DNA of 64,000 nucleotides from Bacillus sp. sid0103 (GCF_019219025.1 NZ_JAHUWN010000005.1:1-64000), one strand, 5' to 3'. Shown: positions 21,788 to 31,358, counted from the first letter of the stretch. The notes: generated by a model not told the origin, from the letters alone. A program made the numbers and translations.

Positions 21788-22666
21788 ATGGTGTCTGGAA
21801 TGACTCTTACACAAAAGGGAATGCAAAAATTACTTGATAAATTTCAAAATGAAGATACGTGGTTGAATTTGGGCGAAGCCCTCTTAAAAATTATTGCGAT
21901 CTTAATCATTACCAATATCCTGATCCGAATTGGGAAATTGATGATCCATAACATTTTTAAAATTCGAAACCTCTCTCCGCTTAGTACGTCAGAACGGCGA
22001 GAAGAAACACTTTCGAAGCTACTTGATAATATCCTTTCATATGTGGTGTATTTTATTGCCTTTATGATGATTCTTTCTGTATTAGGAATTGATGTAAAAG
22101 CTCTAATCGCCGGCGCAGGGGTTGTTGGTTTAGCCGTTGGTTTTGGAGCGCAAAGTTTAGTGAAAGATGTAATTAGCGGCTTTTTTATCATTTTTGAAGA
22201 TCAATTTTCCGTTGGGGACCATGTCCGCATAGGACAATTTGAAGGGAATGTCGAAGCAATAGGGTTAAGAACGACAAAAATTAAAAGCTGGACCGGGGAA
22301 CTGCATATTTTACCAAATGGCAGTATCATCGAGATCACTAACTTCTCCCTTAATAATAGTATCGCTGTTGTCGATATTGCCATCGCCTATGGTGAAGACA
22401 TTGCGAAGGCCGAAAAGGTAATTGAGGATGCGATTCAGTTTATGCCGGCTCAGTATGAAGATTTAGTGAAGCCACCTGAGTTATTGGGGATTCAAACCAT
22501 GGGCGCGACAGAGATCGTTCTACGGGTTGTCGCAGAAACACAACCTATGAAGCAGGCGGGCGTTTCGCGGATGATTCGCAGGGATATTAAGCTTCAGTTA
22601 GACGAAAATGGCATTAAGGCTCCTGATCCAAAAGTGGTCATGTATGGCTCTAGTCAACCTAAATAA
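21788..22666 (+). CDS. Small-conductance mechanosensitive channel (MscS family)
   Basis: Predicted membrane-tension-gated channel that releases solutes on osmotic downshock. The 292 residues show an N-terminal helix region, two further membrane segments, and the pore helix and following strand GAGVVGLAVGFGAQSLVKDVISG (about 116-138), the MscS signature. Next come FEDQFSVGDHVRIGQFEG and a C-terminal cytoplasmic domain. It resembles YkuT/YhdY-type channels. ATG 21788 is listed, but ATG 21800, four codons in, has a better placed GAGG and may be the real start. Confidence 0.92.
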   Translation: MVSGMTLTQKGMQKLLDKFQNEDTWLNLGEALLKIIAILIITNILIRIGKLMIHNIFKIRNLSPLSTSERREETLSKLLDNILSYVVYFIAFMMILSVLGIDVKALIAGAGVVGLAVGFGAQSLVKDVISGFFIIFEDQFSVGDHVRIGQFEGNVEAIGLRTTKIKSWTGELHILPNGSIIEITNFSLNNSIAVVDIAIAYGEDIAKAEKVIEDAIQFMPAQYEDLVKPPELLGIQTMGATEIVLRVVAETQPMKQAGVSRMIRRDIKLQLDENGIKAPDPKVVMYGSSQPK

Positions 22667-22680
22667 GGGGAGGATTTTGC

Positions 22681-22878
22681 ATGGAAGAAAAGGAATTTGC
22701 TTTAAATGATGTGGTTGAGATGAAGAAGCAGCATCCATGCGGAACGAATCGCTGGAAAGTCATCCGCATGGGGATGGACGTTCGCATCAAGTGTGAGGGC
22801 TGCGGCCACAGTGTCCTCATTCCAAGGAGAGAATTTTCAAGGAAAATGAAGAAAATTTTGGTGAAGCATGAGGAATAA
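22681..22878 (+). CDS. yyzM: DUF951 small zinc-ribbon-like protein (YyzM-type)
   Basis: A 65-residue protein with HPCGTNRWKVIRMGMDVRIK followed by CEGCGHSV: three cysteines arranged as in a small metal-binding ribbon. This is the DUF951 family, encoded near ychF and rpsF in Bacillus (YyzM). Its role is unknown. It follows the mscS-like gene by 14 bases with a GGGGAGG site, so the two are probably one transcript. Confidence 0.88.
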   Translation: MEEKEFALNDVVEMKKQHPCGTNRWKVIRMGMDVRIKCEGCGHSVLIPRREFSRKMKKILVKHEE

Positions 22879-22896
22879 CCTTATGCTTTTTTTAAA

Positions 22897-23057
22897 GGCT
22901 CTTTTTGTCAACCTTTATTGCGTTTAATACTAATTATCGAAACTAAATACGAATTAGCTATTAAATACACTGGAATTTTACGAAAAGATGCCCCGATATT
23001 TAGATACGTACGGGATTGGACATTAATACGAAAAACCACAATCCGTGCGAAAATAGA
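22897..23057 (+). repeat. MITE-like intergenic repeat, copy 4 (most diverged)
   Basis: GGCTCTTTTTGTCAACCTTTATTG at the left and CACAATCCGTGCGAAAATAGAT at the right match the family, with more changes than the other copies. The middle has TTTTACGAAAAGATGC, shared with copies 2 and 3. It fills the 250-base gap before yyaE. Confidence 0.65.
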
Positions 23058-23130
23058 TTTTTTTAATGGCAAACTATATTATTCTTAGTAAAAAAGTAGA
23101 AATAGAGTTTTACGCTAGGGGGTGGGAATA

Positions 23131-25128
23131 TTGGCACTGAAACAAATACGTCAAGCAGCATGTCCGTTAAATTGTTGGGATAGCTGCGGGTTTCATGTAA
23201 CTGTCGAGAATGATCGTGTCACAAAAGTGGAAGGAGATCCCTCCCATCCAATCACACAAGGGAAAATTTGTGGGCGGGGACGGATGCTTGAGACAAGAAC
23301 AAACTCGACGCAGCGTTTGTTGCATCCTTTAAAAAAAATCAACGGCCAATTCGAGGAAATATCCTGGGAACAGGCATTGAATGAGATTGCCGATAAGCTC
23401 AAAACGATAAAAGAAACATACGGATCGACAGCTGTTTTACACAGCCATGACTATGCAAATAATGGGTTATTAAAAAACCTCGACCAGCGTTTTTTCAATT
23501 GTTATGGCGGGGTTACGGAACTTTATGGTTCGCTATGTTGGGGTGCTGGGATTGAAGCACAAAAGTGGGATTTTGGAGATGCTTATAGCCATGCACCTAA
23601 TGATCTTTATAACAGCAAAAACATTATTATTTGGGGACGAAATGTTGCCCGCACCAACATGCACTTTTATGAGAAACTGTTAGAGGCAAAAAAACGCGGC
23701 GCGAAATTGTTCGTAATTGATCCAATCTTTAATGCCACGGCAAAAATTGCCGATGAATATATTTCGATAAAACCTGGAATGGATGGATTATTGGCAGCGG
23801 GAATAATCAAAGAGCTGCTGCGCTTAGGGTTAGAGGACCGAGTGTTTATTGAGCAATTTACCGTGGGCTTTGCGGATGTCGTCGAACTACTTACCAGCAT
23901 TTCTTTACAAGAAATAGGTGAGATGACGGAGGTCCCTTGTGAAGTGATTACCCATTTAGCGCAAATGTATGCGGACAAACCAACATCAACGTTTATGGGG
24001 CTGGGCTTACAACGGTATAAAAATGGCGGCAATACGATTCGCCTGATCGATGCCCTTGTCGCATGCAGCGGAAATATCGGCATCGCGGGCGGCGGCGCTA
24101 ATTATGCCAATCTTCAAGTGGGGCAAAGCTTTGTTTTTGACGAGTTAACCCTGCCACAGCGCCGGCAGAAACAGCGCCAGTTTTCGATTATGAAACAAGC
24201 TGAAGAAGTGTTAACCGCCAAAAATCCAGAAATTCAAATGATAGTGGTCACATGCGGGAACCCACTGACACAGGTGCCTGACACTCAAGTGGTTGAAAAG
24301 GCCTTCTCTTCTGTAGAAACACTAGTGGTCATTGATCAATTCATGACCGACACTGCTTTGCTTGCCGATTATGTTCTGCCGACAACTACTGCCTTTGAGG
24401 AAGAGGATCTTTATTATTCGTCAATGTATCATCATTATGTGAATTATGGTCCGAAGCTTGTCTCAGCACCTGGTGAAGCAAAGTCTGATTTATGGATCTG
24501 GGCGGAATTAGCGAAACGGCTTGGTTTTGGTGCTGATTTTGATTTTACAAGAAAGCAATTCCTGCAAATGGCCTTTCATGCATTGGAAAAAAAGGGTGTC
24601 TCCCTGGAAACGTTAATGGAAAAGCATACCCTTGAATTGCCGGTCGAAGCCATTCCTTGGGAGGACCGGAAGTTTACAACCCCTAGCGGTAAGTATGAAT
24701 TTACAGCAAGGTTTGGCGAGGAACCGTTAACCTTAGCAGTACCAGAGGAGTCGAAATGGGCCAATCCACAGCTGGCTGAAAAATATCCGTACAGTCTGCT
24801 GACAATTCATCCGATGCGTTCCAATCACTCGCAGAACTATCATCTGTTAGGTGGGAATGTGAAACTTAAGGTTGAAGCGGCCCAAAATATTGCGGCACAG
24901 CTCGGTTTAGAAAAAGGGGATTATGTCAGAGTCTGGAATGGCCGCGGCGAAGTAAAAGGCTATCTTTCCATTTTGCCATCCGCCCATCCGAACACGATTA
25001 ATATCGATGAAGGAATATGGAAGCAATTTGGCGGGTCTGTCAATAACCTAACGTCAAGCAGTGCATCCGATAACGGTTTAGGCAGCACATTATATGATTG
25101 TCTAGTCAATATCGAAAAAATAAACTAA
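23131..25128 (+). CDS. yyaE: Molybdopterin oxidoreductase, YyaE-type
   Basis: A 665-residue member of the DMSO-reductase/formate-dehydrogenase alpha family. It has an N-terminal 4Fe-4S motif C11-x3-C15-x3-C19-x27-C47, then molybdopterin-binding domains with IIWGRNVARTNMH and GGGANYANLQVG, and a C-terminal molydopterin dinucleotide-binding domain (LTIHPMRSNHSQNYHLL). There is no twin-arginine signal, so it is cytoplasmic; substrate unknown. The TTG at 23131 is preferred because AGGGGGTGG lies 6 bases upstream; an in-frame GTG at 23122 lies within that site. The position before ychF matches yyaE in B. subtilis. Confidence 0.9.
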   Translation: MALKQIRQAACPLNCWDSCGFHVTVENDRVTKVEGDPSHPITQGKICGRGRMLETRTNSTQRLLHPLKKINGQFEEISWEQALNEIADKLKTIKETYGSTAVLHSHDYANNGLLKNLDQRFFNCYGGVTELYGSLCWGAGIEAQKWDFGDAYSHAPNDLYNSKNIIIWGRNVARTNMHFYEKLLEAKKRGAKLFVIDPIFNATAKIADEYISIKPGMDGLLAAGIIKELLRLGLEDRVFIEQFTVGFADVVELLTSISLQEIGEMTEVPCEVITHLAQMYADKPTSTFMGLGLQRYKNGGNTIRLIDALVACSGNIGIAGGGANYANLQVGQSFVFDELTLPQRRQKQRQFSIMKQAEEVLTAKNPEIQMIVVTCGNPLTQVPDTQVVEKAFSSVETLVVIDQFMTDTALLADYVLPTTTAFEEEDLYYSSMYHHYVNYGPKLVSAPGEAKSDLWIWAELAKRLGFGADFDFTRKQFLQMAFHALEKKGVSLETLMEKHTLELPVEAIPWEDRKFTTPSGKYEFTARFGEEPLTLAVPEESKWANPQLAEKYPYSLLTIHPMRSNHSQNYHLLGGNVKLKVEAAQNIAAQLGLEKGDYVRVWNGRGEVKGYLSILPSAHPNTINIDEGIWKQFGGSVNNLTSSSASDNGLGSTLYDCLVNIEKIN

Positions 25129-25158
25129 CTGCCGCTATGAAGCGGCAGTTGTCTTTTT
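25127..25158 (+). terminator. Terminator of yyaE
   Basis: Stem AACTGCCGCT/AGCGGCAGTT with loop ATGA is followed by GTCTTTTTTT right after the stop codon. Confidence 0.93.
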
Positions 25159-25257
25159 TTCTATTAATGCCTATAATTGTGAAAGACTTGTCTTTTTATA
25201 TATCCGAAACTATTTCTTAGTTCAAAATAGATCATAATTTCTTGAGGAGTGAAATAA

Positions 25258-26358
25258 ATGGCATTAACAGCTGGTATCGTAGGATTGCCGAACGTTGGTA
25301 AGTCTACTTTATTTAACGCAATTACCCAGGCAGGGGCCGAATCAGCCAATTACCCTTTCTGTACGATTGACCCAAATGTCGGCATCGTTGAAGTACCTGA
25401 CCACCGTCTCCAAAAATTAACCGAACTTGTCCAACCAAAAAAGACAGTTCCAACTGCTTTTGAATTTACCGATATTGCTGGGATTGTTAAAGGCGCAAGT
25501 AAAGGTGAAGGCCTTGGAAACAAGTTCCTTTCACACATCCGTCAAGTGGACGCGATTTGCCAAGTAGTCCGCTGTTTTGCAGACGATAATATTACGCATG
25601 TATCGGGTAAAGTGGATCCGATTGATGATATTGAAGTCATTAACCTAGAGCTAATCCTTGCCGACATGGAATCAGTCGAAAAGCGGATTAGCCGTGTCGA
25701 AAAATTAGCCAAGCAAAAAGATAAAGAAGCTGCGGCTGAATTCGAAGTCCTCTCTATGCTGCGTGATGCCTTTGAAGCAGAAAAACCTGCTCGTACGGTT
25801 GATTTTACAGAAGAGCAAATGAAACTTGTCAAAGGACTGCATCTTTTAACAATTAAACCTGTCCTTTATGTGGCCAATGTAAGTGAAGATGATATTGCCG
25901 ATCCATCAGACAATGAATATGTTCAAAAAGTACGCGAATTTGCTGCTGCCGATAACGCAGAAGTAATCGTAATTTGTGCGAAAATTGAAGAGGAAATTGC
26001 TGAACTCGAAGGCGAAGAAAAGCAAATGTTCTTGTCGGAGTTAGGGATTGAAGAATCCGGTCTTGATCAATTAATCCGTGCTGCGTATCATTTGCTTGGA
26101 CTAGCTACGTACTTTACCGCCGGTGTTCAAGAGGTTCGGGCTTGGACATTCAGAAAAGGAATGAAAGCTCCGCAATGTGCCGGGGTTATTCACTCTGATT
26201 TTGAACGAGGCTTTATCCGTGCCGAGACAGTTTCCTACGATGATCTATTAGCTGCCGGCAGTCATACAGCTGCCAAAGAAGCTGGCAAAGTCCGCCTAGA
26301 AGGAAAAGAATACGAAGTCAAAGACGGCGATGTCATCCATTTCCGTTTTAACGTCTAA
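25258..26358 (+). CDS. ychF: Redox-regulated ATPase YchF (OLA1 family)
   Basis: P-loop NTPase of the Obg/YchF group, 366 residues. G1 is GLPNVGKST (8-16) and the G2/G3 region includes DIAGIVKGASKGEGLGNKFL. The G4 position reads NVSE rather than NKxD, the change that gives YchF its preference for ATP over GTP. A coiled-coil insert and a C-terminal TGS domain (VRLEGKEYEVKDGDVIHFRF) complete the family layout. It associates with ribosomes and stress responses in other bacteria. It is followed by its own terminator. Confidence 0.97.
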   Translation: MALTAGIVGLPNVGKSTLFNAITQAGAESANYPFCTIDPNVGIVEVPDHRLQKLTELVQPKKTVPTAFEFTDIAGIVKGASKGEGLGNKFLSHIRQVDAICQVVRCFADDNITHVSGKVDPIDDIEVINLELILADMESVEKRISRVEKLAKQKDKEAAAEFEVLSMLRDAFEAEKPARTVDFTEEQMKLVKGLHLLTIKPVLYVANVSEDDIADPSDNEYVQKVREFAAADNAEVIVICAKIEEEIAELEGEEKQMFLSELGIEESGLDQLIRAAYHLLGLATYFTAGVQEVRAWTFRKGMKAPQCAGVIHSDFERGFIRAETVSYDDLLAAGSHTAAKEAGKVRLEGKEYEVKDGDVIHFRFNV

Positions 26359-26363
26359 AAGAG

Positions 26364-26393
26364 AGAGCTCTGCACATATTGCAGAGCTTTTTT
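26364..26393 (+). terminator. Terminator of ychF
   Basis: Stem AGCTCTGC/GCAGAGCT with a 7-base loop is followed by six T. Confidence 0.92.
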
Positions 26394-26400
26394 AATTGGA

Positions 26401-26541
26401 AGGCTTTGTTTAAGATTGTATTGGCGCTATGTTGATTGGAGCGGAAGGCGCTCGACTCCTGCGGGAAAAGCGGGTCAAGGGAGACCCCGCAGGTGCTGAG
26501 TGTCTGGAGCGGAAATCAACATCCCCATTTTAACGCGGGCC
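26401..26541 (+). repeat. GC-rich palindromic intergenic repeat, copy R1
   Basis: Begins AGGCTTTGTTTAAGATTG, continues TTGATTGGAGCGGAAGGCGC, has a centre GACTCCTGCGGGAAAAGCGG, and closes GGAGCGGAAATCAACATCCCC. The left TTGATT...GGAAGGCGC and right GGAGCGGAAATCAAC arms form a long imperfect inverted repeat. It is shorter in the centre than the copies at 38034 and 43903. Confidence 0.8.
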
Positions 26542-26573
26542 AATTGGAAAAAATCTCAATCCTGTGAATGAGA

Positions 26574-26602
26574 TTGCATTTGTTAAATAACTATGCTATA
26601 AT
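26574..26602 (+). promoter_or_regulatory. Promoter of the rpsF-ssbA-rpsR operon
   Basis: TTGCAT (26574-26579), 17 bases, then TATAAT (26597-26602) preceded by TGC. Transcription would start near 26609, giving a short leader that contains the S6:S18 structure. Confidence 0.75.
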
Positions 26603-26628
26603 TTCAACTTGTGAGTAATGAATAATTG

Positions 26629-26666
26629 CTCCTTGCCCAAACGGGCCGTTTAGACCAAAAGGAGGT
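26629..26666 (+). promoter_or_regulatory. S6:S18 ribosomal protein leader (autoregulatory RNA)
   Basis: The 5' leader of rpsF folds as an outer stem CTCCTT (26629-26634) with AAGGAG (26659-26664), the latter being the rpsF ribosome-binding site. An inner hairpin GCCC-AAAC-GGGC (26635-26646) is followed by an unpaired CCG (26646-26648). An outer stem, inner hairpin and conserved CCG define the S6:S18-binding leader RNA of bacterial rpsF operons. Binding of the S6:S18 complex would hold the ribosome-binding site closed. Confidence 0.75.
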
Positions 26667-26673
26667 GACTGTG

Positions 26674-26961
26674 ATGAATAAGTACGAAATCATGTACATC
26701 ATCCGCCCAAATATTGAAGATGAAGCTAAAAAAGCTCTTGTTGAGCGTTTTAATTCTATTCTTCTTGAAAATGGAGCGGAGACTGCGGAAACAAAGGATT
26801 GGGGTAAGCGTCGTTTAGCTTACGAAATCAATGACTTCCGTGACGGTTATTACGAAATCGTAAAAACTACTTCTTCAGCTGCTGCAGTTCAAGAATTTTC
26901 TCGTCTTGCAAAAATCAGCGAAGATATCATTCGCCACTTAGTAATTAGAGAAGACGCTTAA
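26674..26961 (+). CDS. rpsF: 30S ribosomal protein S6
   Basis: The 95 residues begin [21 protein letters not shown], the standard S6 start; the ATG at 26674 follows AAAGGAGGTG. S6 pairs with S18 in the platform of the small subunit, and both genes are in this operon. An upstream in-frame extension (from 26626) runs through the leader hairpin and is not coding. Confidence 0.98.
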   Translation: MNKYEIMYIIRPNIEDEAKKALVERFNSILLENGAETAETKDWGKRRLAYEINDFRDGYYEIVKTTSSAAAVQEFSRLAKISEDIIRHLVIREDA

Positions 26962-26988
26962 TATATATTAGAAATTTATTGGTAAAAA

Positions 26989-27004
26989 CGTTTCACGTGG
27001 AACA
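26989..27004. promoter_or_regulatory. parS: parS-like site between rpsF and ssbA
   Basis: CGTTTCACGTGGAACA; the complementary strand reads TGTTCCACGTGAAACG and differs from the parS consensus only at the last base. It lies in the 72-base spacer inside the rpsF-ssbA-rpsR operon, about 7 kb from the perfect site in parB. Confidence 0.8.
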
Positions 27005-27033
27005 TTTTTCCAAACAAAAAGGAGTTGATTCTG

Positions 27034-27555
27034 ATGATGAATCGTGTCGTACTTGTTGGCCGTTTAACAAAAGATCCTGATTTGCGTTATACACCAAACG
27101 GGGTCCCTGTTGCTACCTTTACTTTAGCAGTTAACCGACCATTTTCTAGTCAGTCAGGTGATCGTGAAGCAGACTTTATTAACTGTGTTGTTTGGCGTAA
27201 ACCTGCTGAAAATGTGGCGAACTTCTTAAAAAAAGGCAGCCTTGCAGGTGTTGATGGCCGCATTCAAACCCGCAACTATGAAGGACAAGATGGTAAACGT
27301 GTCTATGTTACCGAAGTCCAAGCAGAGAGTGTTCAGTTCTTAGAACCTAGAAACGCATCTGGTGGTGGCGGTGGTAGAAACGATAATGATTACTTCGGTG
27401 CTCCACCTAGGGAACCACAAAGTGCTCCTTATGGCGGCGGCAATCAGAATCAACGTCCAAACCAAAACGCAAATAAAGGTTATACAAGAATGGACGAGGA
27501 TCCGTTTGCTGGCAATGGTCAAATTGACATTTCCGATGACGACCTTCCATTCTAA
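27034..27555 (+). CDS. ssbA: Single-stranded DNA-binding protein SsbA
   Basis: Essential SSB that coats single-stranded DNA at forks and recruits partners. The 173 residues comprise an OB fold ([20 protein letters not shown] to about 105), a glycine-, asparagine- and glutamine-rich linker, and the acidic C-terminal tip DISDDDLPF that binds replication and repair proteins. The ATG at 27034 is 9 bases after AAAGGAG; an earlier in-frame TTG overlaps that region. Confidence 0.97.
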   Translation: MMNRVVLVGRLTKDPDLRYTPNGVPVATFTLAVNRPFSSQSGDREADFINCVVWRKPAENVANFLKKGSLAGVDGRIQTRNYEGQDGKRVYVTEVQAESVQFLEPRNASGGGGGRNDNDYFGAPPREPQSAPYGGGNQNQRPNQNANKGYTRMDEDPFAGNGQIDISDDDLPF

Positions 27556-27605
27556 ACAACCTTAAATGAACGATAATTTGAATAAGAAAAAAGGAGGGAA
27601 TTTTC

Positions 27606-27845
27606 ATGGCAGGAGGACGTAAAGGCGGTCGCGCGAAACGCCGTAAAGTATGTTACTTCACTTCAAATGCAATCACAAAGATTGACTATAAAGATGTGGA
27701 TTTACTTAAAAAGTTTATCTCTGAGCGTGGAAAGATTTTACCACGTCGTGTAACTGGTACTAGCGCTAAATACCAACGTAAATTAACAGTTGCAATCAAA
27801 CGTTCACGTCAAATGGCATTACTTCCATTTGTTGCAGGTGAATAA
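27606..27845 (+). CDS. rpsR: 30S ribosomal protein S18
   Basis: A 79-residue basic protein with [20 protein letters not shown] and [20 protein letters not shown], the S18 signatures. It is the last gene of the rpsF-ssbA-rpsR operon, with AAGGAGGGAA as ribosome-binding site. Its product and S6 are the likely ligand of the rpsF leader. Confidence 0.98.
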   Translation: MAGGRKGGRAKRRKVCYFTSNAITKIDYKDVDLLKKFISERGKILPRRVTGTSAKYQRKLTVAIKRSRQMALLPFVAGE

Positions 27846-27856
27846 TAAATAGATTT

Positions 27857-27891
27857 AAAAGGCAGTAAGGGTGCTCCCTGCTGCCTTTTTC
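27857..27891 (+). terminator. Terminator of the rpsF-ssbA-rpsR operon
   Basis: AAAAGGCAG pairs with CTGCCTTTT around a 15-base loop that has a small inner GGG/CCC stem; TTTTTC follows. Confidence 0.85.
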
Positions 27892-27969
27892 TTATACTCA
27901 TGAACTTGTGTCGAATCGATTTTCTCGGGTAAAATAAAGAATAACTTAGTAATAAATAGGGGTGAAGTA

Positions 27970-28914
27970 GTGAAAGATGTACGCAAGCTGACAGAGGGTG
28001 CTGTTTATTTGGCCGCCTTTGCTGCGCTATTATTATTAACGATTTATGTCCCCATCCTTGGGTCATTTCTAAATCTGGTCCTGCCGTTGCCATTTATTTT
28101 GTTTTCTTTTAAAAATAATCTGAAATTGATTGCCGCATACTTTTTAGCCGCCATTTTTATCTCGTTTATTGCAGGCTCATTAATGGGTGTTGGGCTTATG
28201 CTTGTTTACGGTTCCGTCGGTGTGGTTATTGGATATATGCTCCAAAAAGGCAAAAGCCGAACATTCATATTAATTGCAAGTTCGCTTACATTTATGGTGG
28301 GACTAGTTATTACCTACGCAGTCATGGTAGCCTTTTTAAATATGAATATAATCCATGAACTTACGGTGGCATTAAATGAATCCGTTAAAAATTCCGTGGA
28401 AATCCTAAGAACAATGGGCAAAGAAGACCAAATCAGTCAATTAAAAGAGCAGAATGCCAATGTGCTTAAGATGATCAAGACGCTGGCACCAAGTATTCTG
28501 ATCCTGGCATCCATCCTTTCTGCCTTTGTTACGCAATGGCTTTGTTTTCCGATTGCCAAACGATTTGGTGTAAAAGTACAGCCATGGGGCAGTCTTAAGA
28601 ATATATCCCTGCCGAAGAGTCTTTTATGGTACTATTTAATTGCAATAGGTGCGAACATCCTTATCCACCCGGATGAAGGAACCTACTTATATACTGTGCT
28701 AATTAACGCGAGATACATATTAGAAATGTTTTTGGTTTTGCAGGGCCTTTCCTTTTTATTTTATTTTTTCGATCAAAGGTCTGTTGCGAAAGCGATTCGT
28801 GTGCTTGTGGTAATTCTTGCTTTCATGATACCAATTTTTCATTATATAATAATGATATTAGGAATTACTGATATTGGGTTTGATTTTAGAAAGCGGTTCG
28901 AAAAGCAAGAGTAG
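27970..28914 (+). CDS. yybS: DUF2232 membrane protein YybS
   Basis: A 314-residue membrane protein with about eight hydrophobic segments, similar in length and position to YybS of B. subtilis (upstream of gdpP-rplI). The family, DUF2232, has unknown function. The start is GTG (27970) after GGGGTGAAGTA. The C-terminus is basic (DFRKRFEKQE). It lies 24 bases before gdpP and is probably co-transcribed with it. Confidence 0.88.
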   Translation: MKDVRKLTEGAVYLAAFAALLLLTIYVPILGSFLNLVLPLPFILFSFKNNLKLIAAYFLAAIFISFIAGSLMGVGLMLVYGSVGVVIGYMLQKGKSRTFILIASSLTFMVGLVITYAVMVAFLNMNIIHELTVALNESVKNSVEILRTMGKEDQISQLKEQNANVLKMIKTLAPSILILASILSAFVTQWLCFPIAKRFGVKVQPWGSLKNISLPKSLLWYYLIAIGANILIHPDEGTYLYTVLINARYILEMFLVLQGLSFLFYFFDQRSVAKAIRVLVVILAFMIPIFHYIIMILGITDIGFDFRKRFEKQE

Positions 28915-28938
28915 ACTTCCGTTTAGGAGCTGAAAATT

Positions 28939-30912
28939 TTGCCTGCATTTTTAGAAAAGCGGTCCATTCGTTACCCTTTTTATGGGTTAATTGCTGTCAC
29001 AGTGGTACTGCTCATTGTCCTGTATCTATATAATAGGATATTAAGTGTAGCAGGGCTGTTATTAATGTTTTTCCCAATTTACTATATGTTTGTGGTCGAT
29101 CGCCGCCAAAGAAAAGAAATGGAAGAGTATATCTCGACTCTTTCCTACCGAGTTAAACGAGTAGGCGAAGAGGCACTGATGGAAATGCCAATTGGGATTA
29201 TGCTCATTAATGAGGAGTATTATATTGAATGGACAAATCCATTTCTTGCCTCTTGTTTTGATCAGGATACCTTGGTGGGAAGATCGCTTTATGATGTCGC
29301 AGATACCCTGATTCCGTTAATTAAACAGGAAGTTGAAACAGAGATTATTACCCTTCATCAACGAAAATTTCGCGTGATCCATAAACGTGAGGAACGTCTT
29401 TTATACTTTTTCGATGTAACCGAACAAAAAGAGATCGAGAAAATGTATCAAAATGACCGGACTGTTATTTCGATTATCTTTTTAGATAATTATGATGACC
29501 TTACCCAGGGAATGGATGACCAAATGCGTGGCAGCATTAATAATTTGGTGACGTCTATCCTAAATAAATGGGCACAGGATAATGGTATTTTTTTAAAAAG
29601 AATTTCCTCCGAACGATTTATGGCTGTGTTCAGTGAAGGCATACTTCAAAAGTTGGAAAATGGTAAATTTACGATTCTTGATGAAGTAAGAGAAATGACT
29701 TCCAAGCATAATGTGTCGTTTACCTTAAGTATTGGTGTTGGAACAGGAGTGACTTCCCTGCCAGAATTGGGAGTTTTAGCCCAATCAAGCTTGGACTTAG
29801 CCTTAGGCAGAGGCGGCGACCAAGTGGCAATAAAATTGCCAAGTGGCAAGGTGAAGTTCTATGGCGGCAAAACGAATCCAATCGAAAAGCGCACGAGGGT
29901 TAGAGCGCGAGTGATTTCACATGCACTAAGGGATTTAATCATGGCAAGTGATAAAGTGATCATCATGGGACATAAAAATCCGGACATGGATTCTATTGGT
30001 GCTAGCATTGGAATTTATAAAGTCGCACAAATGAATCAGAAGGATGCCTATATTGTTGTCAACTTGCAGGAAATCGACAATGCTGTTAAGCGGCTAATGA
30101 CGGAAATTCGCCAGCAAGAACAATTGTCTTCCCGCTTTATTGGACCAGAAGAGGCGCTTGAAATCGCTACGGATAAAACCTTGCTTGTTGTGGTTGATAC
30201 GCATAAACCATCCCTTGTCATCGAAGAACGGCTTCTTAATAAAATTGACAATAAGGTTGTCATTGATCATCATCGCCGCGGTGAAGATTTTATTGCCAAT
30301 CCGCTCCTTGTTTACATGGAGCCTTATGCGTCGTCGACCTCAGAACTGGTGACTGAGTTTCTTGAATATCAGCCAAAACGAGGTAAAATTGAAATGATTG
30401 AAGCGACTGCCCTCTTAGCGGGAATCATCGTTGATACCAAAAGCTTTACACTAAGAACAGGCTCAAGGACGTTTGATGCCGCCTCCTATCTCAGAGCACA
30501 TGGGGCAGATACCATCCTCGTTCAAAAGTTTTTGAAGGAAGATGTGGATACATATATTAAGAGGTCCAAGTTAATTGAGTCTGTTACCTTTTATCGCGAT
30601 GGGATTGCTATTGCAAAAGGGTCGGAAAATGATTTTAATGATCAAGTCATTATTGCCCAAGCAGCTGATACCTTGTTAACGATGGACGGTGTGATGGCCT
30701 CCTTTGTAATCTCAGCGCGCAGCGAAGGGGTCATTGGCATCAGTGCAAGGTCGCTCGGAAACATCAATGTCCAAGTCATCATGGAGGCCTTAAAAGGCGG
30801 AGGGCACCTGACGAACGCCGCCACACAGCTAACTGGTTTATCGATCGCAGAAACGGAAAGTAAATTAAAGCTAGCAATTGATGAATATTTTGAAGGAGTG
30901 AAAAAAGAATGA
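28939..30912 (+). CDS. gdpP: Cyclic-di-AMP phosphodiesterase GdpP
   Basis: Hydrolyses c-di-AMP to pApA and so affects potassium balance, cell-wall stress and beta-lactam tolerance. The 657 residues comprise two N-terminal membrane helices (about 15-53), a PAS-like sensor, a degenerate GGDEF domain (about 173-300), and a DHH domain with NPDMDSIGA and [10 protein letters not shown], then DHHA1 with the GGGHLTNAA motif near the end. TTG (28939) is the start, with AGGAGCTG upstream. It overlaps rplI by 4 bases. Confidence 0.97.
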   Translation: MPAFLEKRSIRYPFYGLIAVTVVLLIVLYLYNRILSVAGLLLMFFPIYYMFVVDRRQRKEMEEYISTLSYRVKRVGEEALMEMPIGIMLINEEYYIEWTNPFLASCFDQDTLVGRSLYDVADTLIPLIKQEVETEIITLHQRKFRVIHKREERLLYFFDVTEQKEIEKMYQNDRTVISIIFLDNYDDLTQGMDDQMRGSINNLVTSILNKWAQDNGIFLKRISSERFMAVFSEGILQKLENGKFTILDEVREMTSKHNVSFTLSIGVGTGVTSLPELGVLAQSSLDLALGRGGDQVAIKLPSGKVKFYGGKTNPIEKRTRVRARVISHALRDLIMASDKVIIMGHKNPDMDSIGASIGIYKVAQMNQKDAYIVVNLQEIDNAVKRLMTEIRQQEQLSSRFIGPEEALEIATDKTLLVVVDTHKPSLVIEERLLNKIDNKVVIDHHRRGEDFIANPLLVYMEPYASSTSELVTEFLEYQPKRGKIEMIEATALLAGIIVDTKSFTLRTGSRTFDAASYLRAHGADTILVQKFLKEDVDTYIKRSKLIESVTFYRDGIAIAKGSENDFNDQVIIAQAADTLLTMDGVMASFVISARSEGVIGISARSLGNINVQVIMEALKGGGHLTNAATQLTGLSIAETESKLKLAIDEYFEGVKKE

Positions 30913-31358
30913 AAGTAATTTTCTTAAAAGATGTGAAAGGTAAAGGGAAAAAGGGTGAAGTCAAGAATGTAGCTGACGGTTATGCCCATAATTTTTTACT
31001 TAAACAAGGTTTAGCGAAGGAAGCGAATAACGCTAATATCAGTACACTCGATGCCCAAAAAAAGAAGGAAGAAAAGGCAGCTGCGGAAGAATTAGCTGAA
31101 GCAAAAAAATTAAAAGAAGTATTGGATCAAATCACGGTCCAACTATCCGCTAAAGCTGGTGAAGGCGGCCGCTTATTTGGTTCCATTACGACCAAGCAAA
31201 TTGCGGAAGAATTACAAAAGAAGCACGGCATCAAAATCGATAAACGTAAGATGGAATTAGCAGACGCAATTCGCACGCTTGGCCACACAAAAGTCCCAGT
31301 TAAACTCCATCACGATGTGGTTGCGACGTTAACTGTTTCTGTTGCTGAAGTAAAATAA
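30909..31358 (+). CDS. rplI: 50S ribosomal protein L9
   Basis: The 149 residues begin [20 protein letters not shown], the N-terminal RNA-binding domain. A long central helix ([20 protein letters not shown]) and the C-terminal domain ([16 protein letters not shown]) follow. The start overlaps the gdpP stop (ATGA), and GAAGGAGTG lies within the gdpP end. L9 stabilises the L1-stalk side of the large subunit. Confidence 0.98.
   Translation: MKVIFLKDVKGKGKKGEVKNVADGYAHNFLLKQGLAKEANNANISTLDAQKKKEEKAAAEELAEAKKLKEVLDQITVQLSAKAGEGGRLFGSITTKQIAEELQKKHGIKIDKRKMELADAIRTLGHTKVPVKLHHDVVATLTVSVAEVK

Noticed and set aside
26626..26673. N-terminal extension of S6
   Set aside because: The extra codons encode the leader hairpin and ribosome-binding site; the standard S6 start is at 26674.
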